A DNA stretch of 10,023 nt from assembly GCA_964644025.1 (NCBI GenBank), contig CAZXVW010000160.1, positions 1 to 10,023 of the forward strand, given 5' to 3'. The notes beneath the pieces are model-generated. The model was not told where the DNA came from. It did not search any database and saw only the letters and a list, made by a program, of their open reading frames with translations. Position numbers and translations under genes: made by a program. Shown in pieces: positions 1-6,925 of this stretch. The DNA comes from CAZXVW01 sp964644025 (lineage in GTDB: Bacteria; Acidobacteriota; Terriglobia; Bryobacterales; Bryobacteraceae). How positions within the stretch are numbered: the stretch's first letter is position 1; the number at the start of each line of letters is the position of its first letter.

Positions 1-1477
1 CGGTCTCGCGCCGCGCGGCGCCGCCACAAGCCGGGCACTTCACGTTGACGAACTCCGGGATGGCAGCCAGCGGGGAACCGCCCGTGCGGCGGATCTCGAC
101 GTCCAGCGGCAACAGCACCGGCAGGTCGGTTTCCGGCACGGGGACGACGCCGCAGCCGGCGCAGTGGACGACCGGGATGGGCGTGCCCCAGTAGCGCTGC
201 CGCGAGATGCCCCAGTCCTTGATGCGGTAGGTGATGGCGGCGCGGCCGAATCCCTCCCGTTCAGCTTTCTGGTTCATTCGGCGGCGGGCTTCGGCGCTGG
301 GCAAGCCGGAAAATTCGCCGGAGTTCTCGCAGATGCCGTCCGGCGTGTACGCTTCCCGGATGGTCGCTTCGTCAGCCAGCTCGCCGTCCACCGGGCGGAT
401 GACCGGCCGGATAGGGATTCCATACTTGCGGCAGAATTCGAAATCGCGCTCGTCGTGAGCCGGCACGGCCATGATGGCGCCGGTTCCGTAAGTCATCAGC
501 ACAAAGTTCGCGATCCAGACGGGTAGCTTCTCACCGTTATACGGATTGATGGCGAACCGCCCGGTCGGCAGGCCTTCCTTCTCCATATCGCCGGGGTCCT
601 GCCGGACGCGGGCGTCGATCATTGCCTTGATCCTCGGTCTTGCCTCGGACGGAGCGAGCGAATCAACCAGCGGATGTTCCGGCGCCAGCAGGACGCAGGT
701 GGCGCCGAAGATGGTATCCACCCGGGTGGTGAATACGCGGATTTTGGCGTCCGAGCCAGCGAGGGCGAAATCCACCTCCGTACCTTCGCTGCGGCCGATC
801 CAGTTCCGCTGCATCGTAATCACGCGCTCGGGCCAGCCTCCTTCGAGCTTGTCGAGGTCGGCCAGTAGCTCGTCGGCGTAAGCCGTGATCTTCAAGAACC
901 ACTGTTCCAGGGCTCGCTGCTCCACGCGGGTGTCCTCGTGGCGCCAGCAGCAGCCGTCGACCACCTGCTCGTTGGCCAGCACCGTGGCGCATTCCGGGCA
1001 CCAGTTCACCAAGGCCTTCTTGCGATAGGCGAGGCCGCGCTCCAGCATTTTCAGGAAGAACCACTGGTTCCACCGGTAATACTCGGGCTCGCAGGTGGAG
1101 ATCTCACGGCTCCAGTCGTAGCTAAACCCGTAACGGCGGTGCTGGCGTTTCATGTAGGCGATATTGGCCAGCGTCCATTCGCGCGGGTGCCGCCGGTTCT
1201 GGATAGCGGCGTTTTCAGCCGGCAGGCCGAAGGCGTCCCAGCCCATCGGGTGCAGGACGTTGAAGCCGCGCATCATCTTGTAACGGGCCAGCGCGTCGCC
1301 GATGGTGTAGTTGCGGATGTGGCCCACGTGCAAGGTGCCGCTGGGATAGGGGAGCATTTCGAGCAGGTAATACTTGGGCCGGGAAGGGTCTTCCTCCACC
1401 TTGAAATAATCGCCTTCGGCCCACTCCCGCTCCCATTTCGGTTCGATCAGCTTATGGTTGTAGGATTTTTCCGGCAT
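1..1477 (-). CDS. leuS: Leucyl-tRNA synthetase, N-terminal 492 residues (3' end outside the window)
   Basis: Cytoplasmic class I synthetase that charges tRNA-Leu with leucine. Seen in the translation: the HIGH-type ATP-binding motif as PYPSGTLHVGHIRN (residues 43-56); a zinc-binding pair CPEC (160-163) followed by CC and H near 176-180; the CP1 editing domain with the Thr-rich TTRVDTIFG (250-258) and GTGAIMAVPAHDERD (331-345), whose last Asp falls at 345 as in the E. coli enzyme; then DWGISRQRYWG (421-431) and two more CxxC pairs. The editing site therefore looks intact. The KMSKS loop and anticodon-binding part lie beyond the left edge; bacterial LeuRS is usually about 800-870 residues. The ATG at 1477 gives the normal start MPEKSYNHKLIEPKW. 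It lies inside the end of nfo (31 bp overlap) with no strong Shine-Dalgarno sequence, so translational coupling to nfo is likely. Identity is near certain. Confidence 0.97.
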   Translation of the reverse strand, partial: MPEKSYNHKLIEPKWEREWAEGDYFKVEEDPSRPKYYLLEMLPYPSGTLHVGHIRNYTIGDALARYKMMRGFNVLHPMGWDAFGLPAENAAIQNRRHPREWTLANIAYMKRQHRRYGFSYDWSREISTCEPEYYRWNQWFFLKMLERGLAYRKKALVNWCPECATVLANEQVVDGCCWRHEDTRVEQRALEQWFLKITAYADELLADLDKLEGGWPERVITMQRNWIGRSEGTEVDFALAGSDAKIRVFTTRVDTIFGATCVLLAPEHPLVDSLAPSEARPRIKAMIDARVRQDPGDMEKEGLPTGRFAINPYNGEKLPVWIANFVLMTYGTGAIMAVPAHDERDFEFCRKYGIPIRPVIRPVDGELADEATIREAYTPDGICENSGEFSGLPSAEARRRMNQKAEREGFGRAAITYRIKDWGISRQRYWGTPIPVVHCAGCGVVPVPETDLPVLLPLDVEIRRTGGSPLAAIPEFVNVKCPACGGAARRET

Positions 1478-2316
1478 AACTGTTTCAGCTTTTCCATGTT
1501 GCGGGCGTCATCGCCGTCTTTGTCAATCGGCGTCTCCAGGATGAAGGGCTTCCGCCGCAGCTTCGGGTGCCGCAGGATGCGCCGGAAGCCGTCCTCGCCG
1601 ATGTACCCTTTCCCGATATGTTCATGGCGATCCACGCGCGAAGCCAACGGCGCTTTCGAGTCGTTGGCGTGAATCAGTCTTACGTGATCCAGTCCGAGCA
1701 CCGCTTCGGCTTCCTTTATCATCTGGCGCAAGCCCTTCGCCGTGGCGACATCATAGCCGGCGGCCAGGCAGTGAGCCGTGTCGAGGCAATAGCCGATTTC
1801 GAGATCCGTCCGGCGAATGGCCAGCCGGCGGATCTCGGCCAGTTCCTCGAAGCGGCTGCCGAGGGCCGAGCCGGCGCCGGCCGTGTTCTCGATGAGCAGT
1901 GTCAACCCGTCTGTCCGGAGGCCCTTCACGGCCTCGGCCAGCGACCGAACCACCCGCCGGAGGCCGTCTTCGAGCGTCCTGCCCCGGTAGTTGCCCGGAT
2001 GGGCCACCACGTATTCGGCTCCGATCATCATAGCCCGCAGCAGCTCGCCCCGGAACGCCGCGACGGACTTGCACCGCAGGGTTTCGTCGGCGGCCGCGAG
2101 ATTGATCAAGTAATTGTCATGAATCGCCAGCGGGACGAGATCCAGTTCCTGGCGCGCCCGACGCAGGCGGCGCACCGGTTCCGCCTCCAGCGGCCGGACC
2201 TTCCAGGTGCGCGGACTCGCCGAGAAGATCTGGAAAGTATTGGCGCCGAGCTTCGCCGCCTTGCGCGCTGCGTTCTCCAAAGACCCGGCTATTGACGTAT
2301 GGATCCCGATGCGCAA
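1447..2316 (-). CDS. nfo: Endonuclease IV (AP endonuclease, Xth-independent family)
   Basis: Metal-dependent AP endonuclease of base-excision repair; it cuts the backbone 5' of abasic sites and clears blocked 3' ends. The 289-residue length fits the family (E. coli Nfo is 285). The TIM-barrel metal and active-site residues can all be placed: H66 in IHDNYLINLA, H106 in AHPGNY, E143 in IENTAG, D179 and H182 in CLDTAH, H216 in HANDS, D229 and H231 in RVDRHEHIGKG, and E261 in ETP. From D179 onward the numbering equals that of the E. coli enzyme. The start is TTG at 2316: the reading frame begins (M)RIGIHTSIAGSL exactly as the family does, and TAGGATGG lies about 10 bases upstream, while the nearer ATG at 2330 is out of frame. 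It lies 18 bp after the antitoxin-like gene and overlaps leuS by 31 bp, so the three are probably one transcript. A TTG start suggests modest expression. Confidence 0.95.
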   Translation of the reverse strand: MRIGIHTSIAGSLENAARKAAKLGANTFQIFSASPRTWKVRPLEAEPVRRLRRARQELDLVPLAIHDNYLINLAAADETLRCKSVAAFRGELLRAMMIGAEYVVAHPGNYRGRTLEDGLRRVVRSLAEAVKGLRTDGLTLLIENTAGAGSALGSRFEELAEIRRLAIRRTDLEIGYCLDTAHCLAAGYDVATAKGLRQMIKEAEAVLGLDHVRLIHANDSKAPLASRVDRHEHIGKGYIGEDGFRRILRHPKLRRKPFILETPIDKDGDDARNMEKLKQLCRKNPTTIS

Positions 2317-2334
2317 GCGATATTGACCATCCTA

Positions 2335-2631
2335 TCAGATCGAGTTCACAGCTCTGGCGCCAGACACGAGGCCGGCCCAGGCGCGCGGAGCACGCAGACG
2401 GTTTCCCCGGCGAGAGGATTCAGTCATTGCAAATCCGGGAAGCGGCTGGAGCCCTGGCCGGTGGAAGCCAGTGTTGCTCCTTGTCCGAGGGCCAGGCCGT
2501 CCGGCTGCGGTCAGGCCCATCCGCAGCACTTCATTGAGCGTTTGCCGGAAAGGCAGGCCCCGCACCCGGCTCTCCTGTTTGAGGCGCTCGTAGATGTCTT
2601 CATCGAGCCTGACCGCCGTGCCGATGCTCAT
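2335..2631 (-). CDS. Ribbon-helix-helix VapB-like antitoxin, orphan (no toxin seen)
   Basis: A 98-residue small protein. The first 45 residues look like a ribbon-helix-helix DNA-binding domain of the VapB type: a short strand GTAVRLDED (4-12), a charged first helix IYERLKQESRVRG (13-25), and a second helix LPFRQTLNEVLRMGLTA (26-42). In such families this part binds the operator as a dimer and the tail wraps a PIN-domain RNase toxin. Here the tail (43-98) is rich in Arg, Gly and Pro and does not clearly match the usual toxin-binding strand and helix, so it may be decayed or frameshifted. No PIN-domain gene lies on either side: nfo begins 18 bp downstream and the glycosyltransferase ends 79 bp upstream. 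It could be a leftover antitoxin, a regulator of the nfo-leuS transcript, or the partner of a toxin encoded elsewhere. The domain call is fairly firm; the role is not known. Confidence 0.7.
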   Translation of the reverse strand: MSIGTAVRLDEDIYERLKQESRVRGLPFRQTLNEVLRMGLTAAGRPGPRTRSNTGFHRPGLQPLPGFAMTESSRRGNRLRAPRAWAGLVSGARAVNSI

Positions 2632-2640
2632 GATGCTTCG

Positions 2641-2649
2641 CTTATAGCA
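2641..2649 (-). promoter_or_regulatory. Possible extended -10 box for the antitoxin-nfo-leuS transcript
   Basis: On the minus strand the sequence reads TGCTATAAG, an extended -10 (TGnTATAAT type, 5 of 6 in the hexamer). No good -35 lies 16-18 bases upstream, as is common for extended -10 promoters. The box ends only 9 bases before the antitoxin ATG, so a transcript from it would be nearly leaderless. It is the best candidate in the 79 bp gap but is supported by sequence match only. Confidence 0.3.
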
Positions 2650-2710
2650 TCGCAGACATCAAGAATTACCACCAGCCCGGGCGGGTCTCGAAAACTCAGT
2701 CCCCTGGGAA

Positions 2711-4834
2711 CTACTGTCTGCGTTGAGGGTCTGAGTCCGGCGGCGGCCCTGCGAATTCGTAAATGGTAAAGTGCGGCCCGGTCCAGAGGCGGCGAGCCTG
2801 GCGCCCGTGAGCGACGATGGGCAGGAACTGGTCATAACCGGTTTCGCGGGGCAGGATGAGGTAGCGGTATTGTTTTTCACTGATGTTGCGGCGCGCTCCC
2901 GCGAGCCCCCACTCCTCCGGGTCCCAGTAACGGCAGACGAAGCGCTCGGGGAACGGCGCATAGGCCCGGGAGCAGTTCCTGATGCTATAGACGTCGTCTT
3001 GCCGATGGGCGACGGCCCGCAGGGCTTCCAGCGACCGGTAGGTCAGCAGCGCTTCGCGAAGGTAGCCCGCGCGGCCGGTTTGCCCGGCGAAGAGCCGAAA
3101 CTGGGGGGCGTTGACTTCCAGAATCAAAATGACGCAGGCGGAGAACATCAGTGATAGCGCCGCAGCCAGGTGCAGGGAAGCCCGGCCCACGCCTCCTGAC
3201 AGCCGGTGCCAGGAAACCCAGCGCGCCAGGGTAAACACCATCACCAGCGCCAGCGGCGCAATGGCAAAGCGCAGCACTGGCAACTGGAAGGACCACGGGA
3301 GCAGGTACACGGCCGCGAAGCCGCCGCACCAGCGCGCTGCCGCCGAGCGTTCCCGCCGCCGCAGCAAGAGCCAGAGCGGCAGGCCCACCACCAGCGCGAC
3401 GCCCATCGGGTTTTTCGTCACGGACTGGAACACCTTCCGGCCCCCGAAATGAGCTTCCAACGGCCATAACACCACACTTTGGGCTCTTTTCCAGAGGAGC
3501 TCAGCGCCGGTCTTGTGGTGTTTGCTGGGTATCGGGTTCTTAATGTTGTTGGGGAAGAAAGGGTCGCCGGTCAGCAGGGCGGTTCGCACCGGCCAGAACA
3601 GGCTCAGGGCCGCGAACAGGACGGCGCAAGAAACGAACGCGCGGACGCGCCCGGGTGTGCGCCACGCGGCCCAGGCATAGAGCACCGCCAGGGCCAGGAT
3701 GCCGAAGGCCGCCGGGTATTTGAAATTAGCGCTGATGGCGGCGAAAAACGTTCCCAATTGGATCCACCGGAAATTCCGGTTCCGGCGCCAGCGCAGAAAC
3801 GCCAGCAAGCCCGCCAGGTGGTAGAACGCAACGGCCAGATCGTTTTTGACCGTGACCCCGGTACAGTGCAGGAACGGCAAGGCGGCGGTGAAGACGCAAC
3901 CGGTAATCGCCGCGGCCCGGCCCAGTCCGCACTCGCGCCCCACCGCGTAAAGAGCCAGCAGCATCAGCACGAAGAACAACGGATGAACCATTTGCGCCGC
4001 CGGCTGGCCACCGAGCAAGAAAGCCATCGTCAGCAAGGATTCGAATCCTTGCGGGTTATAGCTGTAGGTCTCCGACGGCATCGGCGCCAGGGCGCCGGTC
4101 CGCGCGTAGTATTCGGCCAGCGGCAGATGGAACTTCAGGGCGTCGAAAGTAATCGATGGCGCCAGGATTACCATCAGGCCCGCCAGCAGTAGGGCGGCCG
4201 AGAAGACGACCGCCAGCGAGAGCAGCGGCTGCGCCAGTTCGCGGTCCCCCGCCCAGGAGCGGCGAAGGGCGCCCAGTTCCGCCGGTAGCCGGGCGATCTG
4301 CCGGTGGAAGGCCACCGTCGGCGCCGCCAGCATGAGGAGGACGACCCAGGCGCGATACCCGTGGGCCACGCCGGCCGCAGTGAAGACGAGGATCAGCAGG
4401 CCGAAGCCCGCGCCCGCCGAAATGGCGATCTCAGCCGCCGCCGAATCCACTTCCGCCCGGAGTCGCTCCCGCAAGAAGCGGCCGGTCCCATAAGCGGCCA
4501 GAAAGATCCATGCTGTCACCAGCGTGGCTCGGGGTTCGTAGAACAGCAGCGCGGCGACGGCGAAGGCGCTGAGCAGCAACGGCTCATAGCGCCACAGCCG
4601 TTTCCGCCGGAGGCTCTGGTACAGCGGCGGGACAATCAATGCCGCAGCCAGCAGCGCTCCGACGAACAGCCAGTACAGGCGCGGATGGCCCGCATTGGCG
4701 TAGTCGAAGTGCCAGAGCAGCGGAGGGACGCACAACGCCGCCGCGACTGCAAGCCACCCCAGCCAGAGGGTCAGGCAGGTGCGCGAGGAAAACCGCGGCA
4801 CATGGGAGGCCGTCACCGTAGCCATGGCAGCCAT
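2711..4834 (-). CDS. Polytopic GT-C glycosyltransferase-like membrane protein (ArnT/PMT-type)
   Basis: A 707-residue inner-membrane protein with about a dozen hydrophobic segments between residues 21 and 570 and a soluble C-terminal part (about 575-707). Seen: ITFDALKFHLPLAEYY (228-243), whose Asp231 fits the acidic residue placed in the first large outer loop of GT-C enzymes; the second-loop motif VKNDLAVAF (329-337); ANFKYPAAFG (369-378); and TGDPFFPNN (422-430), all recurrent in the 'glycosyltransferase family 39 / RgtA-D-like' group. Such enzymes move a sugar from a polyprenyl-phosphate carrier to a lipid or protein on the periplasmic side. The acceptor here cannot be told. Two ATGs lie close together (4834 and 4825), neither with a clear Shine-Dalgarno; the longer form is given. 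It starts 65 bp after the sulfatase stop in the same direction, so it may be co-transcribed, but no shared pathway is evident. Confidence 0.75.
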   Translation of the reverse strand: MAAMATVTASHVPRFSSRTCLTLWLGWLAVAAALCVPPLLWHFDYANAGHPRLYWLFVGALLAAALIVPPLYQSLRRKRLWRYEPLLLSAFAVAALLFYEPRATLVTAWIFLAAYGTGRFLRERLRAEVDSAAAEIAISAGAGFGLLILVFTAAGVAHGYRAWVVLLMLAAPTVAFHRQIARLPAELGALRRSWAGDRELAQPLLSLAVVFSAALLLAGLMVILAPSITFDALKFHLPLAEYYARTGALAPMPSETYSYNPQGFESLLTMAFLLGGQPAAQMVHPLFFVLMLLALYAVGRECGLGRAAAITGCVFTAALPFLHCTGVTVKNDLAVAFYHLAGLLAFLRWRRNRNFRWIQLGTFFAAISANFKYPAAFGILALAVLYAWAAWRTPGRVRAFVSCAVLFAALSLFWPVRTALLTGDPFFPNNIKNPIPSKHHKTGAELLWKRAQSVVLWPLEAHFGGRKVFQSVTKNPMGVALVVGLPLWLLLRRRERSAAARWCGGFAAVYLLPWSFQLPVLRFAIAPLALVMVFTLARWVSWHRLSGGVGRASLHLAAALSLMFSACVILILEVNAPQFRLFAGQTGRAGYLREALLTYRSLEALRAVAHRQDDVYSIRNCSRAYAPFPERFVCRYWDPEEWGLAGARRNISEKQYRYLILPRETGYDQFLPIVAHGRQARRLWTGPHFTIYEFAGPPPDSDPQRRQ
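4033..4052. repeat. 20 bp perfect palindrome inside the glycosyltransferase gene
   Basis: GCAAGGATTCGAATCCTTGC is its own reverse complement with no spacer. It encodes QGFESL (residues 262-267) of the glycosyltransferase, so coding constraint may explain it. It is much longer than chance palindromes expected in 10 kb (about 0.01 expected of this length at even base composition). Confidence 0.9.
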
Positions 4835-4899
4835 TGTTGCCGGTGCGAAACCGCCGCACGGGCAGAAACGTCACAAGCTGATCTTTCGCGACGCCGCAC

Positions 4900-6369
4900 C
4901 TACTCCCGCGAAGCGGCCTCTGCCCACGGTTGTCTGGTCTCCGGCCCGCCGGCGCTGTCGCCATCGGGAGGCTGTCCTCCCGGTCCTGGCCGGCTGCGCC
5001 GGGCCTGCTGCCCGGCTTGCCTGGGCCGGGCGCCCGCCGGGCGCCGGCGCCGCGCCCGGGCCCCCGGCGGGGGACCACCCAAAGGTTTCCCTTTGGGGAA
5101 GGCGTCGATCTCGGCCTCGAGTTGCTTTACCAGGTCCGGGTTCTCGGCGGCCAGATTATTCTTCTCGTCAGGATCCTCCCGGATGCGGAACAAGTACGTT
5201 GTCGGCCCGGACTGTCCTCGGGCGACCGCGCGCACCAGCTTCCATTCACCGTGAAACACGGCGAAGTTTCGCCCGCCGCCGATGATGATGTCTTTCCGCG
5301 GCACGATCTTCAGGTCGCGAAGAGCCGGCCAAAGGTTGTCACCGTAAAGCGGCTTGGTGTTGCCCACCTCGGTATGGATAGCCGCCGCCAGCGTGGGCAG
5401 CAGATCGTGCACAGTGATGAACTGGTCCCACTGGCGGCCGCCTTCCAGCACACCCGGCCACCACATCACCGCCGGCAGGCGGATCCCCCCTTCGAACACG
5501 GTTCCCTTGCCGCCCCGCAACGGCTCGTTACTGGCGGCGCGGCGGGCTCCCCCGTTATCGCTGAAGAAGATCACGAAGGTGTCCTTCGTCATCCCTTCCT
5601 CGTCCACCGCCGCCAGTATCTTGCCGATGGCGGCGTCCATGGCGTCCACCATGGCCGCGTAGGTGCGCCGCGCCTCATCGTTGATGTCCGCATATTTGTC
5701 GATGTAGGACTGAGGGGCCTGAAGGGGAAGATGAGGGGCGTTGAAGGCCACGTAGAGCAGCGTCGGCTTGCTCTTGTCGCGTCCATGCAGAAGACGCACG
5801 GCTTCGTTGGCGATGAGTTCGGTGGTGTAGCCTTCCTCCCGAACGCTCTTGCCGTTACGCTGCCAGTCGAGGCCGCCGGTGAAGACGTGGTCGTAGTAGT
5901 CGAGGAACCCGCCCAGGTGACCGTAGAAATGATCGAAGCCGCGGTTATGGGGAAAGTACTTCACGTGACTGGCCCCCAGGTGCCACTTGCCGCACATGAA
6001 AGTTTGATAACCGGCGTCCTTGAAAACTTGCGGCAGGATGCGCTCATCCAACGGCAGGCCCCCTTCGGTGACAGCGTTGATCGGGCGGACGATTCCCAGG
6101 CTGATCGCCGATCGTCCCGTCATCAGCGCCGTACGCGTGGGACTGCAAAGCGGGTAGGCGTAGAAATGTTCCAGCACGATCCCTTTCCGGGCGAGGCTGT
6201 CAATGTTAGGCGTCCGGATCTCGCTGCCGTGGTAGCCCACGTCATGCCAGCCCAGATCGTCGGCGACGAAGATGATGACGTTTGGGTGTTCCGGCGTGTG
6301 CGAACATGCTGTCATCGCCAGCGCGCAGGCCCAACACACGATCATGATCAGAATGTTCCGCTTGCTCAT
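4900..6369 (-). CDS. Lipoprotein type I sulfatase (formylglycine-dependent), unusual C-terminal tail
   Basis: Secreted hydrolase that cleaves sulfate esters, most likely from glycans. Numbering from the chosen ATG (6369): signal MSKRNILIMIVCWACALAMTAC with a lipobox-like MTAC and lipidated Cys22; metal-binding DD at 37-38 in FVADDLGWHD; the sulfatase signature CSPTRTALMTGR (75-86), where Cys75 in CxPxR must be oxidised to formylglycine by a maturase not present in the window; GKWHLG (127-132) with Lys128 and His130; His213 in NAPHLPLQAP; SDNGG (270-274); RGGKGTVFEGG (285-295) with Lys288. All key residues are present. The start was chosen over an in-frame ATG at 6408 because GGAG lies 7 bases before 6369 and it gives a clean signal peptide. 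The core ends near residue 428; residues 429-489 form a Pro/Gly/Arg-rich tail encoded by hairpin-rich DNA. The last residues (PPDG...PWAEAA) resemble the usual end of related sulfatases, so the odd part may be an in-frame insert. Confidence 0.93.
   Translation of the reverse strand: MSKRNILIMIVCWACALAMTACSHTPEHPNVIIFVADDLGWHDVGYHGSEIRTPNIDSLARKGIVLEHFYAYPLCSPTRTALMTGRSAISLGIVRPINAVTEGGLPLDERILPQVFKDAGYQTFMCGKWHLGASHVKYFPHNRGFDHFYGHLGGFLDYYDHVFTGGLDWQRNGKSVREEGYTTELIANEAVRLLHGRDKSKPTLLYVAFNAPHLPLQAPQSYIDKYADINDEARRTYAAMVDAMDAAIGKILAAVDEEGMTKDTFVIFFSDNGGARRAASNEPLRGGKGTVFEGGIRLPAVMWWPGVLEGGRQWDQFITVHDLLPTLAAAIHTEVGNTKPLYGDNLWPALRDLKIVPRKDIIIGGGRNFAVFHGEWKLVRAVARGQSGPTTYLFRIREDPDEKNNLAAENPDLVKQLEAEIDAFPKGKPLGGPPPGARARRRRPAGARPRQAGQQARRSRPGPGGQPPDGDSAGGPETRQPWAEAASRE
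4998..5097. repeat. Cluster of four hairpin-forming inverted repeats within the sulfatase tail
   Basis: In 100 bp there are: CCCAAAGG / CCTTTGGG, 8 bp stem at 5078-5097, which on the mRNA strand is closed by a GAAA tetraloop; CCCCC-GGC-GGGGG at 5061-5073; GGCGCCCG-C-CGGGCGCC at 5029-5045, overlapping a 12 bp perfect palindrome GGCGCCGGCGCC at 5040-5051; and GCCGGGC-CTGCT-GCCCGGC at 4998-5016. All stems are perfect. No T-run follows, so an ordinary intrinsic terminator is not indicated. The stretch is open in the sulfatase frame and codes for about 33 residues rich in Arg, Pro, Gly and Ala. Confidence 0.85.
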
Positions 6370-6376
6370 AACAATG

Positions 6377-6380
6377 CTCC
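6377..6380 (-). promoter_or_regulatory. Ribosome binding site that fixes the sulfatase start
   Basis: GGAG on the minus strand, 7 bases before the ATG at 6369. The alternative upstream in-frame ATG at 6408 has no such site and would put 13 extra polar residues ahead of the signal peptide. A TAGAAT hexamer a further ~14 bases upstream could be a -10 box, but no -35 supports it. Confidence 0.6.
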
Positions 6381-6507
6381 AGTTCCGATAGCGTATTCTA
6401 CCCTGCACCTCGCCGTAGGCCCAGGGGCGCTTGGCCGGTGCCAGGGTGGACGGCCTCCTCCGCGAGGGCGAAGATCAGTGGGCCCGCACCGGCGGCGGAC
6501 CATCAGC

Positions 6508-6801
6508 TTACACCCATTCCCACTCCCGCAACCACCCGTAATGCAGGGGGAGCGAGGCCCACATCTCGCGGGTTATTTCTTCGTGACGCCTGGCTTCGGC
6601 CGGATCGAGCTGGCGGCGCTCCTGGACGGCGGCTGCGGCGTTGCGGACCTGGTCGACGGTGATCAGGCCCGGGATCGCGGCGGTGAGCACGTCGCAAGCG
6701 AGGACGTGGCGAAGCGCCAAGCGAGCGCGCGCCAGCCTGAGTCGCAAGGCGGACACACCCAGGACCCCTCCGGCAATTCGCAACATCCTGCGGCGGTTCA
6801 T
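6508..6801 (-). pseudogene. Aldo/keto reductase remnant: signal peptide joined to the C-terminal end
   Basis: A 97-residue open frame. It has a strong Shine-Dalgarno (AAAGGGAGA, 8 bases before the ATG) and a twin-arginine-like start, MNRRRMLRIAGGVLGVSALRL. From about residue 25 it reads as the end of an aldo/keto reductase: LALRHVLACDVLTAAIPGLI is the typical last strand and NADPH-loop region (compare ALRYVLS..VxxxIPG), followed by the terminal helices and the end WASLPLHYGWLREWEWV. Full-length members with a Tat signal are usually well over 300 residues, so the whole barrel core, with the catalytic Asp, Tyr, Lys and His, is missing between residues ~21 and ~25. It is either an internally deleted gene that kept its frame or an assembly collapse, since the 100-N gap begins only 24 bp upstream. 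It cannot be an active reductase as written. It precedes the sulfatase gene by 138 bp. Confidence 0.7.
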
Positions 6802-6825
6802 TAAGACCGTCTCCCTTTCCGGGGA

Positions 6826-6925
6826 NNNNNNNNNNNNNNNNNNNNNNNNNNNNNNNNNNNNNNNNNNNNNNNNNNNNNNNNNNNNNNNNNNNNNNNNNNN
6901 NNNNNNNNNNNNNNNNNNNNNNNNN
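6826..6925. other. Assembly gap, 100 N
   Basis: Exactly 100 unknown bases, the conventional placeholder for a scaffold gap of unknown size. It cuts off the 3' end of the GH172 gene and may also hide other genes, including the missing core of the aldo/keto reductase. The frame that happens to run through the N block from 8064 to 6508 is not evidence of a fusion protein. Confidence 0.98.

Noticed and set aside
4036..4049. GGATTCGAATCC looks like a tRNA T-arm
   Set aside because: No acceptor stem, D-arm or anticodon arm surrounds it on either strand, and it is inside a well supported coding frame.
4930..6804. A 624-codon plus-strand open frame opposite the sulfatase gene
   Set aside because: The minus-strand frame has a full sulfatase with every catalytic motif. 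The plus-strand translation resembles nothing and is the usual antisense shadow of GC-rich coding DNA.
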